Assembly: GCF_002127325.2 (NCBI RefSeq)
Contig: NC_035448.2
Location: forward strand, 127,446,561 to 127,510,560
Reading direction: 5' to 3'
DNA from: Helianthus annuus
Taxonomy: Eukaryota > Streptophyta > Magnoliopsida > Asterales > Asteraceae
Length of the DNA: 64,000 bases
This document shows positions 23,904 to 36,400 of this stretch, one piece after another. Each line of letters opens with the position of its first letter. Position 1 is the first letter of the stretch. Made by a program: the position numbers and the translations under genes. Below the pieces are notes generated by a model that worked only from the letters and a program-made list of their open reading frames with translations, had not been told where the DNA came from and did no database searches.

Positions 23904-23917
23904 TGGTATCAGAGCTA
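23904..23917 (+). other. Primer binding site (initiator Met tRNA) of G0
   Basis: TGGTATCAGAGCTA lies five bases after the LTR end. It complements the 3' end of plant initiator methionine tRNA, the usual primer of chromoviruses. Confidence 0.9.
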
Positions 23918-24054
23918 CAGTCACTGATTTAGCCACAGAAGTGTTCTGCTGACACCCAAAATATTATTCAATATGTTAGGAAATTATTTACGGAACTACG
24001 TGCATATCTGTATGTTATTGTTGTGTGTTATTTGACTATTTGTTAGTTTACAGT

Positions 24055-24393
24055 ATGAGCGACCAAGGACCTTCAGACGCTTACCATCAGTTGTCCAACT
24101 CACCTAGGGACGAAGGCACCTCTTCACAGCCTACCCTATCGGGGTATTCGGCTGACAACGAAGATGGGATTTTCGTGTTCAAGGCACAATCTGAAGAGCC
24201 ATTCCCTCCTAAGAAGAGAGGATGGTTCAGTAGAGGAGCTCATGAACATAGAAAGAGGATGAAAAAGTTACAACAACAGCGAGCTTTAGTAGCCGCTAAT
24301 AGAGAAACGAATGCTCACACCCAGGATATGCTCAATAGGAGTCTAGCAAATTTTCATATCTTAGCAACCACAGCTACCGTGTCACAGCCCTGA
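24055..24393 (+). pseudogene. G0 5' accessory ORF (ORF0), truncated
   Basis: It opens with MSDQGPSDAYHQLSN and runs through FKAQSEEPFPPKKRGWFSRG, a Lys/Arg-rich helix and MLNRSLANFHILATTA, then is cut by an inserted minus-strand LTR at 24380. The same protein is encoded by G3 (47435-48286) and G2 (61596-62312), always between the primer site and gag. The start is preceded by TTTACAGT in all copies, an acceptor-like site. I do not recognise a domain. The basic segment suggests RNA or nucleic-acid contact, as an N-terminal part of Gag or a separate leader protein; this is inference. Confidence 0.7.
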
Positions 24394-25590
24394 CCCCATC
24401 CTGGGAGCGGGAGCCGTGAACCAGTCAGATGGTATCGGTGTTTATTAATTTGGTAGCGGAAATTTTCATCAGGATCGTAGTTAGGAAATATTTTTATCAG
24501 AGTTAAACACCAAAATGTTTAAAATAGATAAATGGGATAAAACCCAAGTTTTCATTACAAACTGATTTATAGGGATGGACCCTATTTTATTGAAATAAAA
24601 CATCTTCTTTATTTAGGTAACTTTTATAGCCACTTTTCTAAGCCTTCAGTGCTCTCCAGCTGACTTCTATTAGCTTTGTACGAATTTACCTGAAACGCGT
24701 TTTAAAAAGTTTTATCAGCAAGAAATACTGGCGAGTGAATCCCAGTTTAATCAAAAAGAGTTTTATAATTTAACAGTATTGAGAGCGATTACAATGTTTA
24801 CATCTACACAATTACTCATTCAGTACTGTCAATCCTGAATGGTGGGTCATATTACCCATTGGCTAACTCTTTGTCCAATGGTAACGGGTTCCACATTTTG
24901 TATACAAAACCCCAACATACGGGCAGTAATTGTAGAATTACAAAGACTCAATCACTGCTTAATCACATTGTAAAATATTTAAGGTTTTGTAAAAACAGTT
25001 TACAAAAAGGAGATTACTCACATTGCTGTTTTAGGTTTTCTTTAAGGGTTTCCTGGTGATTATCTATAAATTACATAAATGCACACGTGTTAGTATAATA
25101 ACCCAATATTTACATTAGCAATACCCTCCCCGAGACGGCATTCCAACGACTACGTCGGACAGAACCACGATAGCCGTTACGGAACCCTGGATCAATCGGG
25201 CAGCGTATCTAATACGTAATCGGGGTTATGATACTTACAATGGGGCAGAACTTCGTTATATAGGGGGGTATTATGCCCGAGAATAGCTTATACTGTCAGA
25301 AATTTCGAGAGAGAAAAGTTTTGTGAACGAATTGAAAGTGAAACTGATCGATCTCATTTATAGGCTTGAAATCAAGTTCCTCGCGCCCCGCGAAAGAGAC
25401 CACAAGGGTCTTCGCGGCCCGCGAGCTAGGGGTAGTAGGGCCTAGCTATGCTAAGTTGGCCCCATAGCCTCGACACGCATTGCGCCACGTGGCGTCACCA
25501 GGTGCGCCCTGGTGGCCAGCTGTCGTGGCCCGCGACGAACTCAAGGGTGGTTGTCGCGCCCCGTGAGTGACATTAAAATTTTGTTTTATT
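24380..25590 (-). repeat. Tekay-like LTR (G4), minus strand, truncated
   Basis: It starts with the gypsy end TGTCACAGCCC and follows the G2/G3 LTRs in order: the GTGAGT site (rc near 25016), leader, TATA-like sequence near 25355, and two 11-20-11 doublets at 25382-25423 and 25524-25565. The expected far end (GTTGTTACA) is missing; homology stops near 25590. It interrupts ORF0 of G0 and makes an inverted LTR pair with 22569-23898. Confidence 0.75.
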
Positions 25591-25852
25591 TGATTTTTGA
25601 TGACATTAGAATTAAACGAGTCCAACTAGAGGTTTCCTGATATAATTTTGGGCATAACTCCTGAGCTATTTAAAAAAATATATAATGCACTCATGTTAAG
25701 TATAGTAACCCAATTCAACTTTATCCCTACGTCACGAGACAGAACCCCAACGGACTTAGTCAGGCAGAGCCTTGACATGTGTTACGGGGTCCTAGATCAA
25801 TCGGACAGGGTGTCAGTGATCAGGGGTTAAAACACTTAAAATGGGGCAGGGA

Positions 25853-25857
<5 letters not shown>

Positions 25858-25899
<42 letters not shown>

Positions 25900-25900
25900 G
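25858..25900. repeat. (ATT)n microsatellite
   Basis: About 14 uninterrupted trinucleotides. Confidence 0.95.
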
Positions 25901-26167
25901 GGTGAAATAAAGAAAAATAGATCATAGAAGGCATAGAGAGCGAGAAGGAGAATCAAAGGTTTGAACAATTAGAAAGGTTGAATGTATCTTCTATTTATAC
26001 GAAATTTTGTTAGCTTAAAGTTCAAGCAAAGATTGGTTTGGTCCTTCAAATTTTAGCCACATATACCATCGTTAAATTCCTTCAATTCTTTTGACTTCCA
26101 CGTAGTAACATGTATTTTACACTTTCAATTCTCAAGCATGCATAGCTTTTTATTTATTATTATCTTA

Positions 26168-26171
<4 letters not shown>

Positions 26172-26199
<28 letters not shown>
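26172..26199. repeat. (AT)n microsatellite
   Basis: About 14 dinucleotides. Confidence 0.95.
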
Positions 26200-26205
<6 letters not shown>

Positions 26206-26398
26206 TAGTTTAACTGCTTCACTTATTTGGCGCTTATAACTTCTAAAATATGACGTTTTATAAAATGATGAATATGCCATTAGAACGAGAATATTTTTAT
26301 CTACATTTTGGCCTAAGTTTTATTAAAAACAAAGTAAGGTTATTTATAACGTAGTTTTATTATTATAATATTTAAATGGTTCCTACATTTGCCAAAAT

Positions 26399-27767
26399 TG
26401 TCACATCCCCCGATCCCTAATCCCCGGGAACGGGCGGCCGCGAGCCAGTTTCGGTGGTATCACGTTATTGTCTAATTTGGCAGCGAAAATTTTCATCAGC
26501 ACCGTAGTTAGGAAATATTTAATCAGAGTAAAATACCACATTTCCATAATATTAAATACATGGGTAAAACCCAAGTTTTCAGTACACACATTTTTATAGG
26601 AATGAATCCTATTTTTATTTCAGAAAAACATCTATTTCTTTTAGGTAACTTTATTGCCACTTTTCCAAGCCTTCAGTGCTGTCCAGCTGGCTTCTAATTG
26701 GCTTTCACATTTTGTTACCTGTAACGCGTTTTAAAAACATTTTGTCAGTGGGAAATACTGGTGAGTGAATCCCAGTTTAATCAAGTTTAAGTAAAACCAT
26801 TTCACAGTATACAGTATTAAGGGCGCATCCGCAATTACATTTGTTTCCAAGATATAACAATTAACATCAGTGGTACTGTCGTACTCAACTTGTGGAAATG
26901 TTACTCCTTGACCAGGTGGTAACAAATTTTGTATACAAAACCCCAACATACCCACTATAATTGTATTCTTACAAATACTCAATAACTGTTATTCGCATGG
27001 AAAAGTATTTAAGGTTTTGTAAAAACAATAAATATAAGGTTTTCAAAAGTGGATCAACTCACATTGCTGTTTTCGGTTTTCAGTAAGGATTTCCTGGGAA
27101 TAATCTATAAATTACACAAATGTACGTGTGTTAGTATAATAACCCATTTTAACATTAGTAATACCCTCCCCGAGATGGCATTCCAACGACTACGTCGGGC
27201 AGAACCACGACAGCCGTTACGGAACCCTAGATCAATCGGGCAGAGTATCTAATACGTCTCCAGGGGTTATGATACTTACATCGTAGCAGGACCTCGCTAT
27301 TTAGGGGGGGGGGGTATTAGACTCAGGTATAATGCCCACTATTCAGAAATTGAGATTGAGAAACAGAAATGAACGAGTTTCAACTGAAGGCCCGTTGCCC
27401 TCTTATATAATCGAGGTTTCTCACGGCCCGCGTAAGATAAGGCAAGGCCTTACACGGCCCGCGTCAATGTTAGTCAACGCGTAGCTTGTCCGAGTCATTA
27501 GGTAGGGTCGCCAGGTGTTGGGCAACGTGGCCGCACCGGGCTGTGCCACAATCTCGATCTCACGCGGCCCGTGTAAGGGTAAGCTTAAGCTTACGCGGCC
27601 CGCCTAAACTTAAAATTCTGATTTTTATTTTATTTTTAATGTTATATTGTATTTTAGGCTCGGTTTTCACATATGGGGTATATTTAAAGACATATTAGGA
27701 CATTTTAAATATTTTTAGGGTGTCGGAAAAATAATCGAGGGTGTCGGTTTTCTTGAGGATTGTTACA
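26399..27767 (-). repeat. 3' LTR of Tekay chromovirus G2
   Basis: Left end TGTCACATCCCCCG, right end GGATTGTTACA, so the minus-strand LTR reads TGTAACAATCC...GATGTGACA. The TATA box is near 27401 and two 11-20-11 doublets lie at 27422-27463 and 27563-27604. The partner LTR is at 62462. By eye about 12 differences occur in the first 400 bases, mostly C/T or G/A changes. An 11-base G run sits near 27306. Confidence 0.92.
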
Positions 27768-27800
27768 TCCTCCCCACCTTGTTTTAGAGCTCGTCCTCGA
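27768..27800 (-). other. Polypurine tract of G2
   Basis: On the minus strand AAGGTGGGGAGGA runs directly into TGTAACAATCC. G3 has the same tract at 42659-42672. Confidence 0.85.
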
Positions 27801-30800
27801 GATCTACTGGAACAAGTGCGGATATTTCTTTTGCATTTCTGATTCAAGCTCCCATGTGTATTCAGGTCCTCTTTTGGAGTCCCACTTCACTTTGACCAGA
27901 ACTAATCTCTTATGTTTGAGATTCTTAACCTTCCTGTCTTCAATCTATAGAGGCCTCTCTACAAACTTGAGTTGTTCTTTTACCTCTATATCCTTAAGAG
28001 GCACTACAAGTGATTCATCAGCTAAGCATTTTTGAGATTAGATACATGAAATATATCATGTATACCTGCCATTTCCTCTGGCAGTTGTAGCTGATAGGCT
28101 ACAGGTCCTATTCTTTTAATAATCTTAAAAGGTCCAATATACCTGGGACTTAGCTTTTCTCTTTTGATGAATCTTACCACTCCTTTCCAAGGAGAGACTT
28201 TTAACAATACCTTATCACCTATCTGGAATTCTAACGATTTACGTCTGTTATCAGTATAACTCTTCTATCGATCATGTACTGCTTTCAGTCGTTCTTTGAC
28301 TTGAATGCTTTTATCGGTTGTTTCCTGCACTATCTCAGGTCCAGATAGTTGCTTTTCCCCAATTTCTGCCCAACAAACTGGGGTTCTGCACTTTCGTCCA
28401 TAAAGTGCTTCGAATGGTGCAGCATTGATACTTGTGTGATAACTGTTATTATAAGAAAATTCTATTAAAGGTAAGTTATCGTCCCAATTACCTCCGAAAT
28501 CAATTACATAAGCTCTAAGCATGTCTTCCATTGTCTGAATTGTTCTTTCGCTTTGTCCGTCCGTTTGAGGATGGTAAGCTATGCTTAGATTTAACTTAGT
28601 TCCCATTGCTTTTTGGAAACTTCCCCAAAAATGAGAGGTAAAACGGCTATCCCTATCGGAAACAATTGATAAAGGTATTCCATGTAATGAAATAATTTCA
28701 TTTACATACAATTTGGCTAATTGTTCCATACTAAAAGTTTCCTTCATTGGTATGAAATGAGCTGACTTGGTTAGCCTATCTACAATCACCCAGATTGTAT
28801 CATTACCTTTTCTTGTTTTGGGTAATTTGGAAACAAAATCCATTGTTATCAATTCCCATTTCCAAACTAGCATTTCTAATTGCTGTAACAAACCCAAGGG
28901 TTTCTGATGTTCAGCTTTGACTTGTGAACAGGTCAAACATTTAGAAACATAAGCTGCTATATCCTTTTACATTCCTATCCACCAGAAATTTTTCCTTAAA
29001 TCCTGGTTCATCTTATCACTTCCTGGATGCATCGTATATTTAGACTTATGAGCTTCTTCTAATATACGGTGACGTAAATTTCCTAATTTAGGTATCCAAA
29101 TTCTCTTTTTATGGAATCTCCAAATTCCATCGGTTTCTTGTTCTAATTCCTTAATCATTCCTTTTAATTTTTCAGTATCTTCCTTGATTACTGATTCTTG
29201 TGCTCTTCTAATCTGATCATTTAAATCTACTTGTAGATTTAATTTAAGAGAACGTACCCTTTTTGGCTTTTCGTGATACTTTCGACTTAAAGCATCTGCC
29301 ACTACATTTGCCTTTCCTGCATGATACTGAATATCACAATCATAATCACTAAGCAATTCCATCCAACGTCTTTGTCTCATGTTCAGCTCTTTTTGCCCAA
29401 AAACATACCTTAAACTCTTATGGTCTGTAAATACGGTAAACTTACTACCATAAAGATAATGTCTCCAAATCTTAAGGGCAAACATAATAGCTCCTAGTTC
29501 CAAATCATGGGTTGAATAATTCTCTTCATGATTCTTAAGCTGTCTAGAGGCGTAAGCTATAACGTTTTGATGTTGCATCAATACACATCCATAACCTAAC
29601 TTAGAAGCGTCACAATAGACTACAAAGTCTTTCGTTCCCTCTGGTAACGCTAATATGGGTGTGTGGGTTAGTCTTTGCTTAAGGATTCTAAATGCTTCTT
29701 CTTGTTTTAGTCCCCATTCAAACTTAACAGATTTACAGGTTAACTTGGTTAAGGGAATGACTATTCTAGAAAAATCTCGAATAAATCTTCTATAATAACC
29801 GGCCAATCCTAAGAAACTTCTAACCTCGGTTGGTGATTCAGGGGTTTTCCATTTGGTAATCGCCTCGATCTTTGTTGGATCCACATGGATTCCTTCATGG
29901 TTAACTAAGGGGCTGTTTGGCAACATCTGAACCAATAAGTGCTGAATGAATAAGAGGTCTGAATGGGTAAGAGGGTCTGAACTAGTAAGTGCTGAACCAG
30001 TAAAGTGCTGTTTGGTTGCACCTCTGAATGACCGTGTAAAATGACATTTTTACCCCTCTCAACAAAAGTAAATACCAACTCTGGCAACACCAAAAATTCA
30101 TCAACACAACTATCAATACAGATTACAAAAGCATAAAATCAACAATCAACAACCTAAATAAAGAACAATAAACCCCGATTTGGAGAAAGAAAACCACATC
30201 AAAAGAAATTACAAGCTTCAATTCACTCAAACCGATGCCATTCACCTCGTACAACAACCGGTGGCTGTGGAGGTTCGATTGAGGAGGAGGGCGGCGACTG
30301 TGGAAGGTCCGGAGTGGAGGAGGGCAGCGGCGGTGGAGCTTCGATTGAGGGGGAGGGCGCCTGCTGTGGAGGTCGGGAGTGGAGGAGGGCGGCGGCTGTC
30401 GAGGTGTGGAGTGGAGGAGCGCCGCCTGGTGTGAAGATGGAGGATGCGGCTGTGGTGTGAAGATGGAGGGGGAGAAGAGATATGCGTGTGTTGTTAGGGC
30501 ATAAGGGTCATAAGTTTCATTCAGTTTCATTCAGAGCTCACAATATGCTGAACCATTCAGAGAACCATAGTTTCATTCAGAGGTTGTAAAATGATGAACC
30601 AAACACTCCATGTCTGACCGATTCAGACATAAAGCCTCTGAATGGATCCATTAAGTGGCAACTAAACAGGCCCTAAATGTCCAAGAAATTGTACCTGCTC
30701 TAACCAAAACTCGCATTTTGAAAACTTAGCATAAAGCTTTTCCTTTCTTAATAGACTTAAAAGTAAATGCAAGTGCTTTGTATGCTCTTCTTTACTCTTA

Positions 30801-31500
30801 GAGTAAATTAGAATATCATCTATGAAGACAATTATGAATTTATCCAAATATGGCTTACATATTCGGTTCATCATGTCCATAAATGCGGCTGGGGCATTGG
30901 TTAAACCAAATGGCATGACAGTAAATTCATAATGACCATACCTTATTCTAAATGCGGTTTTAGGAATATCCTCTTCCTGTACCTTTAATTGATGATATCC
31001 TGATCTTAAATCGATTTTAGAGAAAAATCGAGCTCCTTGAAGTTGATCGAACAGATCATCGATCCTTGGTAATGGATACCGATTCTTAATCGTGACTTTG
31101 TTCAATTTACGGTAGTCAATGCACATACGCATTGATCCGTCCTTCTTTTTGACAAACAAAATCGGTGATCCCCATGGCGATGAGCTTGGCTGTATAAATC
31201 CTTTCTCTAACAATTCGTCTAATCGTTTCTTCAGTTCCTGCATTTCGGCAGGTGCCAAACGGTAAGGTGCTTTGGCAATCGGTGCTGTCCCTGGTAGCAG
31301 ATGGATTCTGAATTCAACTTCCCTGTCTGGCGGCAGTCCTGGCAATTCCTCTGGAAAGACATCTGAAAACTGGGACACTACTGGAATATCTATTAGTTCT
31401 TTTCCTTTAGTGTTAGTGATTATAGAAATCAAATACACTATAGATCCTTTTCTTATATAACTTGCAATTTTCATCACAGAGATGAATTTTGTAGATCTAG
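27790..31500 (-). pseudogene. G2 pol (RT, RNase H, integrase, chromodomain), multiply broken
   Basis: On the minus strand: RT at 31400-30675 with [21 protein letters not shown] and the catalytic FIDD; a MITE at 29909-30673 splits it. RT tail, RNase H ([26 protein letters not shown]) and integrase zinc finger follow at 29908-28967, then the integrase core (D, D, QSE) at 28936-28265, and a chromodomain near 28000-27790. Compared with G3, further breaks are: a 1-base loss near 31500, stops at 28967-28969, 28265-28267 and about 27947, and a 1-base loss near 28027. A chromodomain after integrase and the iMet primer site make it a chromovirus of Tekay type. It is inactive. Confidence 0.9.
29909..30673. 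mobile_element. PIF/Harbinger-like MITE, 765 bp, inserted in G2 RT
   Basis: Ends GGGGCTGTTTGGC and (reverse complement) GGGCCTGTTTAG, flanked by TAA on both sides (29906-29908 and 30674-30676). G3, without the insertion, reads straight through (ACTAAATGTCC), which proves the boundaries. A 3-bp TAA duplication and these ends fit PIF/Harbinger (Tourist-like). No transposase. The middle (about 30260-30460) is a GC-rich GGAGG/GGCGG stretch that could be captured host DNA. Confidence 0.85.
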
Positions 31501-33069
31501 AGGTTTATCTCCTTTAATTGTGATCTTTTCACCCCTTGGCGAATTTACTTGAATTGACTTCTGATCACATAAAATATTGGCTTTATTGGCTATTAACCAA
31601 TCCATTCCTAACACGACGTCAAATCCTACCAGATTCATTGGGTAAAGGTTTTCAATAAATTTTTGATTAAAAATTTCTATTCTTGCTCCCTGCAGGATTT
31701 CAGAAATCCTAACGTTTTCTCCATTGGCTGTCTCTACTAGACATTCTTGTGGTAGTTTAGTTAATGATTGATTCAGAAGTTTGCAAAACGAAGTATTAAT
31801 AAAACTTTGGTTTGCACCAGAGTCAAATAATACTTTAGCAAAAATATCATTAACTAAAAATGTACCAGTTATAACGTCCGGGATCATCTTGGCTTCATCT
31901 GCAGTCAGAACAAATGCTCTAGCATTTTTAGTGTTCTTGTTGTTTGCAGCTGGAGCAAGTTTCAGACAGTTTGGCTTGATATGACCTTTTTCTCCACAAT
32001 TGAAGCACAATCCATTACTGGATTTCCTCCTGCAATCTTCTTCCTTGTGTCCTGGTGCCTTGCAGTAATTGTAATGAGTGGAGCATCTTCCAGAATGCTT
32101 CTTCTTGCAGATCCTGCAGTATGGTGCAGAGGTAGAACCTACATTCCTACGGTTGGAATTCCCAGAACGAAATTCTTGGGTAAGCCTTTGGGTTAGGTTT
32201 CTCCTCTGGTCTTCTTCTCTAGTACGCATCAGTTCATTAGTCAAGGTATTGGCTAGTTCTACAGCTTCTTCTATGGTTTGAGGTCTAGCTGCCCTGACTA
32301 CATGTCTAATTTCTCCAATTAATCCCCAGATGTAACGGGAGATTAATACTGGCTCAGGTGATGCAAGAGTTGGTACTATTCTAGCATATTCAAAGAATGT
32401 AGTAGTGTACCCCTTACTATCTACCCTGGTCATTCTAAGATTCAGAAACTTGTTTGCTATTTGTTCCTTTTCATTGGGAGGGCAGAATTTCCTTTCTACC
32501 ATGTTTTTAAACTCCTCCCATTCCATGTTGTATACCCTATCACTTCCCCTTGACTGGAGGATAGTGTTCCACCATTCTAGGGCTGAGTTCTTAAACAAAT
32601 TCGAAGCAAACATTATCTTGTCTTCTTCAGCACACTTGCTTATTTTCAGAACAACTTCCGTCTTTTCTATCCAGCATAAAGCTGCAATGGGTCCTTCATT
32701 GCCCGAGAATTCTATTGGTTTGCAGGACCAGAATTCTTTATAAGAACAACCATATGGCATGGTTCTTCTTCTTTTGGAAATGGGCATCTGAAGTACGGGT
32801 CCATTGTTTACGCTGTGTTTTGGTTCAGTTGGTCGCTTACTGCTATGCTTACTTTTATTATTCGCTTCTTGAACCGTTTGAATAATAAATGGCATTGCAT
32901 CTATAATTCCTTGTGCCACTATGTGTTGAACGGCACTATTATCCATTTGGTTTCCATTGTTATTGTTGTTCGGATTCTCATTATTCAGATTAGTGTTATT
33001 CGAGTGGTTGTCGTTCTTATCATTCTGGTTTTCCTGATTCACTTCGTTGTCCATCTGAATTTTAAACAA
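31474..33069 (-). CDS. G2 gag and protease (open, 531 aa)
   Basis: The N-terminus is Asn-rich. A retrotransposon gag region follows ([41 protein letters not shown]), typical of Ty3/gypsy capsid. Zinc-binding clusters come next ([11 protein letters not shown] and [16 protein letters not shown]2CX4HX4C). An aspartic protease follows with [10 protein letters not shown] at about residue 415 and VLGMDWL later. The frame closes early at 31474 because one base is missing near 31500; G3 reads on into RT. Gag packages the RNA in virus-like particles and the protease matures the polyprotein. The start could instead be the ATG five codons downstream, just after an AATTCAG. Confidence 0.85.
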   Translation of the reverse strand: MFKIQMDNEVNQENQNDKNDNHSNNTNLNNENPNNNNNGNQMDNSAVQHIVAQGIIDAMPFIIQTVQEANNKSKHSSKRPTEPKHSVNNGPVLQMPISKRRRTMPYGCSYKEFWSCKPIEFSGNEGPIAALCWIEKTEVVLKISKCAEEDKIMFASNLFKNSALEWWNTILQSRGSDRVYNMEWEEFKNMVERKFCPPNEKEQIANKFLNLRMTRVDSKGYTTTFFEYARIVPTLASPEPVLISRYIWGLIGEIRHVVRAARPQTIEEAVELANTLTNELMRTREEDQRRNLTQRLTQEFRSGNSNRRNVGSTSAPYCRICKKKHSGRCSTHYNYCKAPGHKEEDCRRKSSNGLCFNCGEKGHIKPNCLKLAPAANNKNTKNARAFVLTADEAKMIPDVITGTFLVNDIFAKVLFDSGANQSFINTSFCKLLNQSLTKLPQECLVETANGENVRISEILQGARIEIFNQKFIENLYPMNLVGFDVVLGMDWLIANKANILCDQKSIQVNSPRGEKITIKGDKPLDLQNSSL

Positions 33070-33082
33070 TTGCCACTTATTA

Positions 33083-33482
33083 ATCTCACAAAATAATATT
33101 TAATACAACCAATCACACAACACACAGGTTGATCAAAAACGTCGAGCATTGCGACTTTTATTCTTTCTTATAGTATGCATCTATTACACACCAGTACTGG
33201 AATTAAAATTATAATACCGACTGTGTTTTAAAACTACACTACTAGTAATTGGCATCCGTAGTTTTTTTTTCTAACACAAACACACATATTTTATTGTTAT
33301 ATTATATTATTATTACTACCGTTTCCACTATCACATTCATGGATATGGATTCATCCAAAAATCCATATTGCGGTCGTCGTATTTCCATACGAGACGCTCT
33401 CCCACCTGTCGCATTCATTCACTACTCTCTAAAATTTCCTCACCGAAAGTCCTAAGTTCTTGTACGTTTTCTGCACTCATTG
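33083..33482 (-). pseudogene. G2 spacer between ORF0 and gag, and the 3' end of ORF0
   Basis: 33240-33482 matches the end of ORF0 in G3 (47435-47580) but is shifted and stopped. 33083-33240 is the AT-rich spacer also found in G3 (47168-47434). The ORF0 sequence is cut at 33482 by element G1 and continues at 61596. Confidence 0.75.
33478..33482. other. Target site duplication CATTG (left) of G1
   Basis: CATTG precedes the LTR here and follows the partner LTR at 61591-61595. Removing G1 rejoins ORF0 of G2. Confidence 0.92.
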
Positions 33483-36400
33483 TGTCACACCCCTATTTTC
33501 CACGTGTCACCGGTGGGCCTGGTGGGAGTATCGTGACGTAATTGATATCATCATAGTCAAACAACACAACATATAAATGCACAGCGGAAGCAAAAGAGAT
33601 AGATTCATTTCAACTGAATAAATTGTAATGTTTAAGTATCACAAAACAGTCGAAACGGATCCACAGGTGGATCAAATAAAAAGGAAAACTGTTCAACAGA
33701 CTTTGACATCTAAAGCTCGCGAGACTTGAGTAATGATGCCTGGAGTAGCCAGCCTATTTCGTCTAGTACCTGCACTTAGCCTTTTTGGAAAATACGTCAG
33801 TTTGCACTGGTAAATACAACTTAACTGGCTCATTTTGAAAAGAGTGTGAAAATTGATTTAAATGCACTTCGGCAAAAATATTTTATAACTTGGGACAATT
33901 ATTCAAAATAATCTTGTATACAGTTTTACTCATTTGTCGTCCATTAGGGCCGGTTTGTAAGGCTGGACTTAAGTTAACTGACACGCCACATGTATAATGC
34001 CCACAAGGTCGATTCCTTATAGTGGGATACCAGTTTTTACATAATGCATCTGTCAGGTGTACGCCTACACCCCGTGCTTAGGTCGTGGCCATTTCGTTGA
34101 ATGATGCTAAGGATATCCGGGACATGGTCATTTAACCCCCAAGGGCCATACACCAAATAATACATATCAAACAGGTTATGTAAATACATCAATCACAATA
34201 CGATTTAAATGACTACATACACGCGACCAAGAGGTACTTTTATAGTACCGTATCCCAAGCCCGTATAGGGAAAATAAGTTAAGGGTATTTACCTGAGCTG
34301 AATATAAATTCAATCCCAGCCGTATATCAAATCAGAAAGTACAGATAGCTTTTACTGGGCTCCTAATCTGGAACGAAGGTTTTTAATAACCTATTAGAAT
34401 CCTAGCGGGTCTTTAATTAAGCCTATGCTTAGACCGGTTAGTTTTCAAAAGGAAGACACGGTTCAAATGCATGATAAAGCGAAGACCGGTTTAGAATGTG
34501 GTTTTGACCCGACAAGCTTGTATGCTTGTTTAATATGGGTAACTTAAACACATTCTGGATTTTGAAGGAAAAAAAAAACGATATGGTTTGACCCGTTTCG
34601 GCTAATATATGCAAACTAGTTACATAGGCCGATCCGAACGCGAAACATGCGTAACAGGTAACCATAAGAGTCACATGCAAGTTTCCTAAGTTAATATGCC
34701 TTAAATATGTTGTGACATCAGAAAGATATCTTCTATTATGCCCCAAATGAATTTAAACTCAAATTACGCCCCGAAAGGGCATTATGGTCATTTAAAAGGT
34801 TATAAAAGGGTTTAAATACTAAACTGAGTTACGGGTCTAATATAATCAGTAATTATACTTAATTTAATAAGTTATAACAGTAGGGTATCACTTATATGTG
34901 AAATCTATCCTTTAAAACTAAGCTATGCACCGTAGGGACATTTTGGTAATTTTCACATAAGCCTAAAAGGTCAAAATCGGAAATCTGAGCTTAAGACCTT
35001 TGTTTACTATTATAATGTAAATATTTACTAAAAGTATTAGTAGGCATCAAACCTTATATTTATAAAATGGTTTTAATACATACTATGCGTTAAAAACGCT
35101 TAAAAAGGCGATTTGGAGCCATTTCCGGGTTTTCAAAGGAAAGCTGAAAATTTTATTATTCCAGAAAGCTCAAAATACTTTATTTATCATATTAGATCAG
35201 TAGAAAAAGGTTTGGGGTCAAAAGGATTTGTAAAACTCATTTTATAGCCCAAAAGGGCAAAACCGGCAATTTCCGAATCAAGCTTAGAACTTTAAGTTAT
35301 GCTCAGCATAAAAATATATAAAAATCTTCAAAAATCCCAAAATATTATATAACATCAGAGGGTAAAAAGTTTGGTATCAAAAATTAGGTTTAGATAGGAT
35401 ATATGCTAATTATTCGGTTTAGTTACTAAAAAGCTTTCTAATTACGCTAATGAGCATAACTCCTAATCTAGACCTCAAACTGATGTCAAATTTTGGGGAC
35501 AAGTCTATTAATCAGTAGCGAAGGTTTCTATTCTTTCACTTTATCAAAAATCACATTTTAAGATGATAAGGGCATAATAGTCAACATTTAAGCATTTAAC
35601 GGAATCATGCATATGAATTGGATAACTAATGAAACAAGTTGTATAATCTCAGAGGGTTATACTTATTGGTAACTTGGTCCTAATAAAGCTCTAAGGCATT
35701 CCTAGATCATGCTCAAACGGGTCAGAACTGAAAGCCAAAGCATAAGTCAAACTATGCGACTTTCGATCCCGAACCAAGCTTAAACTAAAAATTGTCGAGT
35801 TGAACATGTTTAGACATGTTCTTACATTAATTACCAAGTTATATAAATGTCAAAACAGGTTTCATAGCTTCTATATTGCTAATTATACATTTATTTGAAA
35901 ATTAGCTTTTTGTTGACTTTTTATAATCAAGTTTGACTCGACAATTGACCTAATTAGAGCGGGAATCAGAGGGTAACCTCTTAAAGGTTTAATGCCCACA
36001 TAATTACTAACTCATAGGTACTTTCAAAATGAAATTTGACTGGAGCAATTAAGATTAATGACGAAGTCAAACCTTAATTACGACGGTTTGACTAAACGCT
36101 AATAAACTAGGCAAAACTGAATTAAAGGAGGATAAGCATACTTACAATAGTCCTAAGCACAACTAATGATCACTAGGAAAGATGCTTGAGCTCCAGGAAC
36201 CTCCAAGAAGTGAGTTGTGAACTTAACAAATGAATGAGCAATGAAGAACACAACTTAAGGCCTTTATATAGGTTTCTTAGATCATCAAGATCATGCCAAA
36301 CAAGTCTAGGAATGTTATGGGATTATTCCAAGTATCCCTAGACCCTTTAAAACCATCAAACAAGCTCCAAGTATCAAAAACCATGCTTCTAAGTCGGTTA

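Larger units (their letters stand above)
25591..26398 (-). repeat. Diverged gypsy LTR fragment with microsatellites
   Basis: 25628-25850 is a diverged copy of 25040-25250, so a second LTR fragment of the same family in the same orientation. It contains (ATT)n at 25858-25900, a TATA-like TTTATACG near 25996 and (AT)n at 26172-26199. No coding potential. Confidence 0.55.

Noticed and set aside
30123..30530. Proline/arginine-rich ORF as a host gene
   Set aside because: It lies wholly within the MITE, consists of low-complexity GC repeats and has no domain.
31272..33096. Plus-strand ORFs opposite G2 gag-protease
   Set aside because: Antisense shadows of a clear gag-protease frame.
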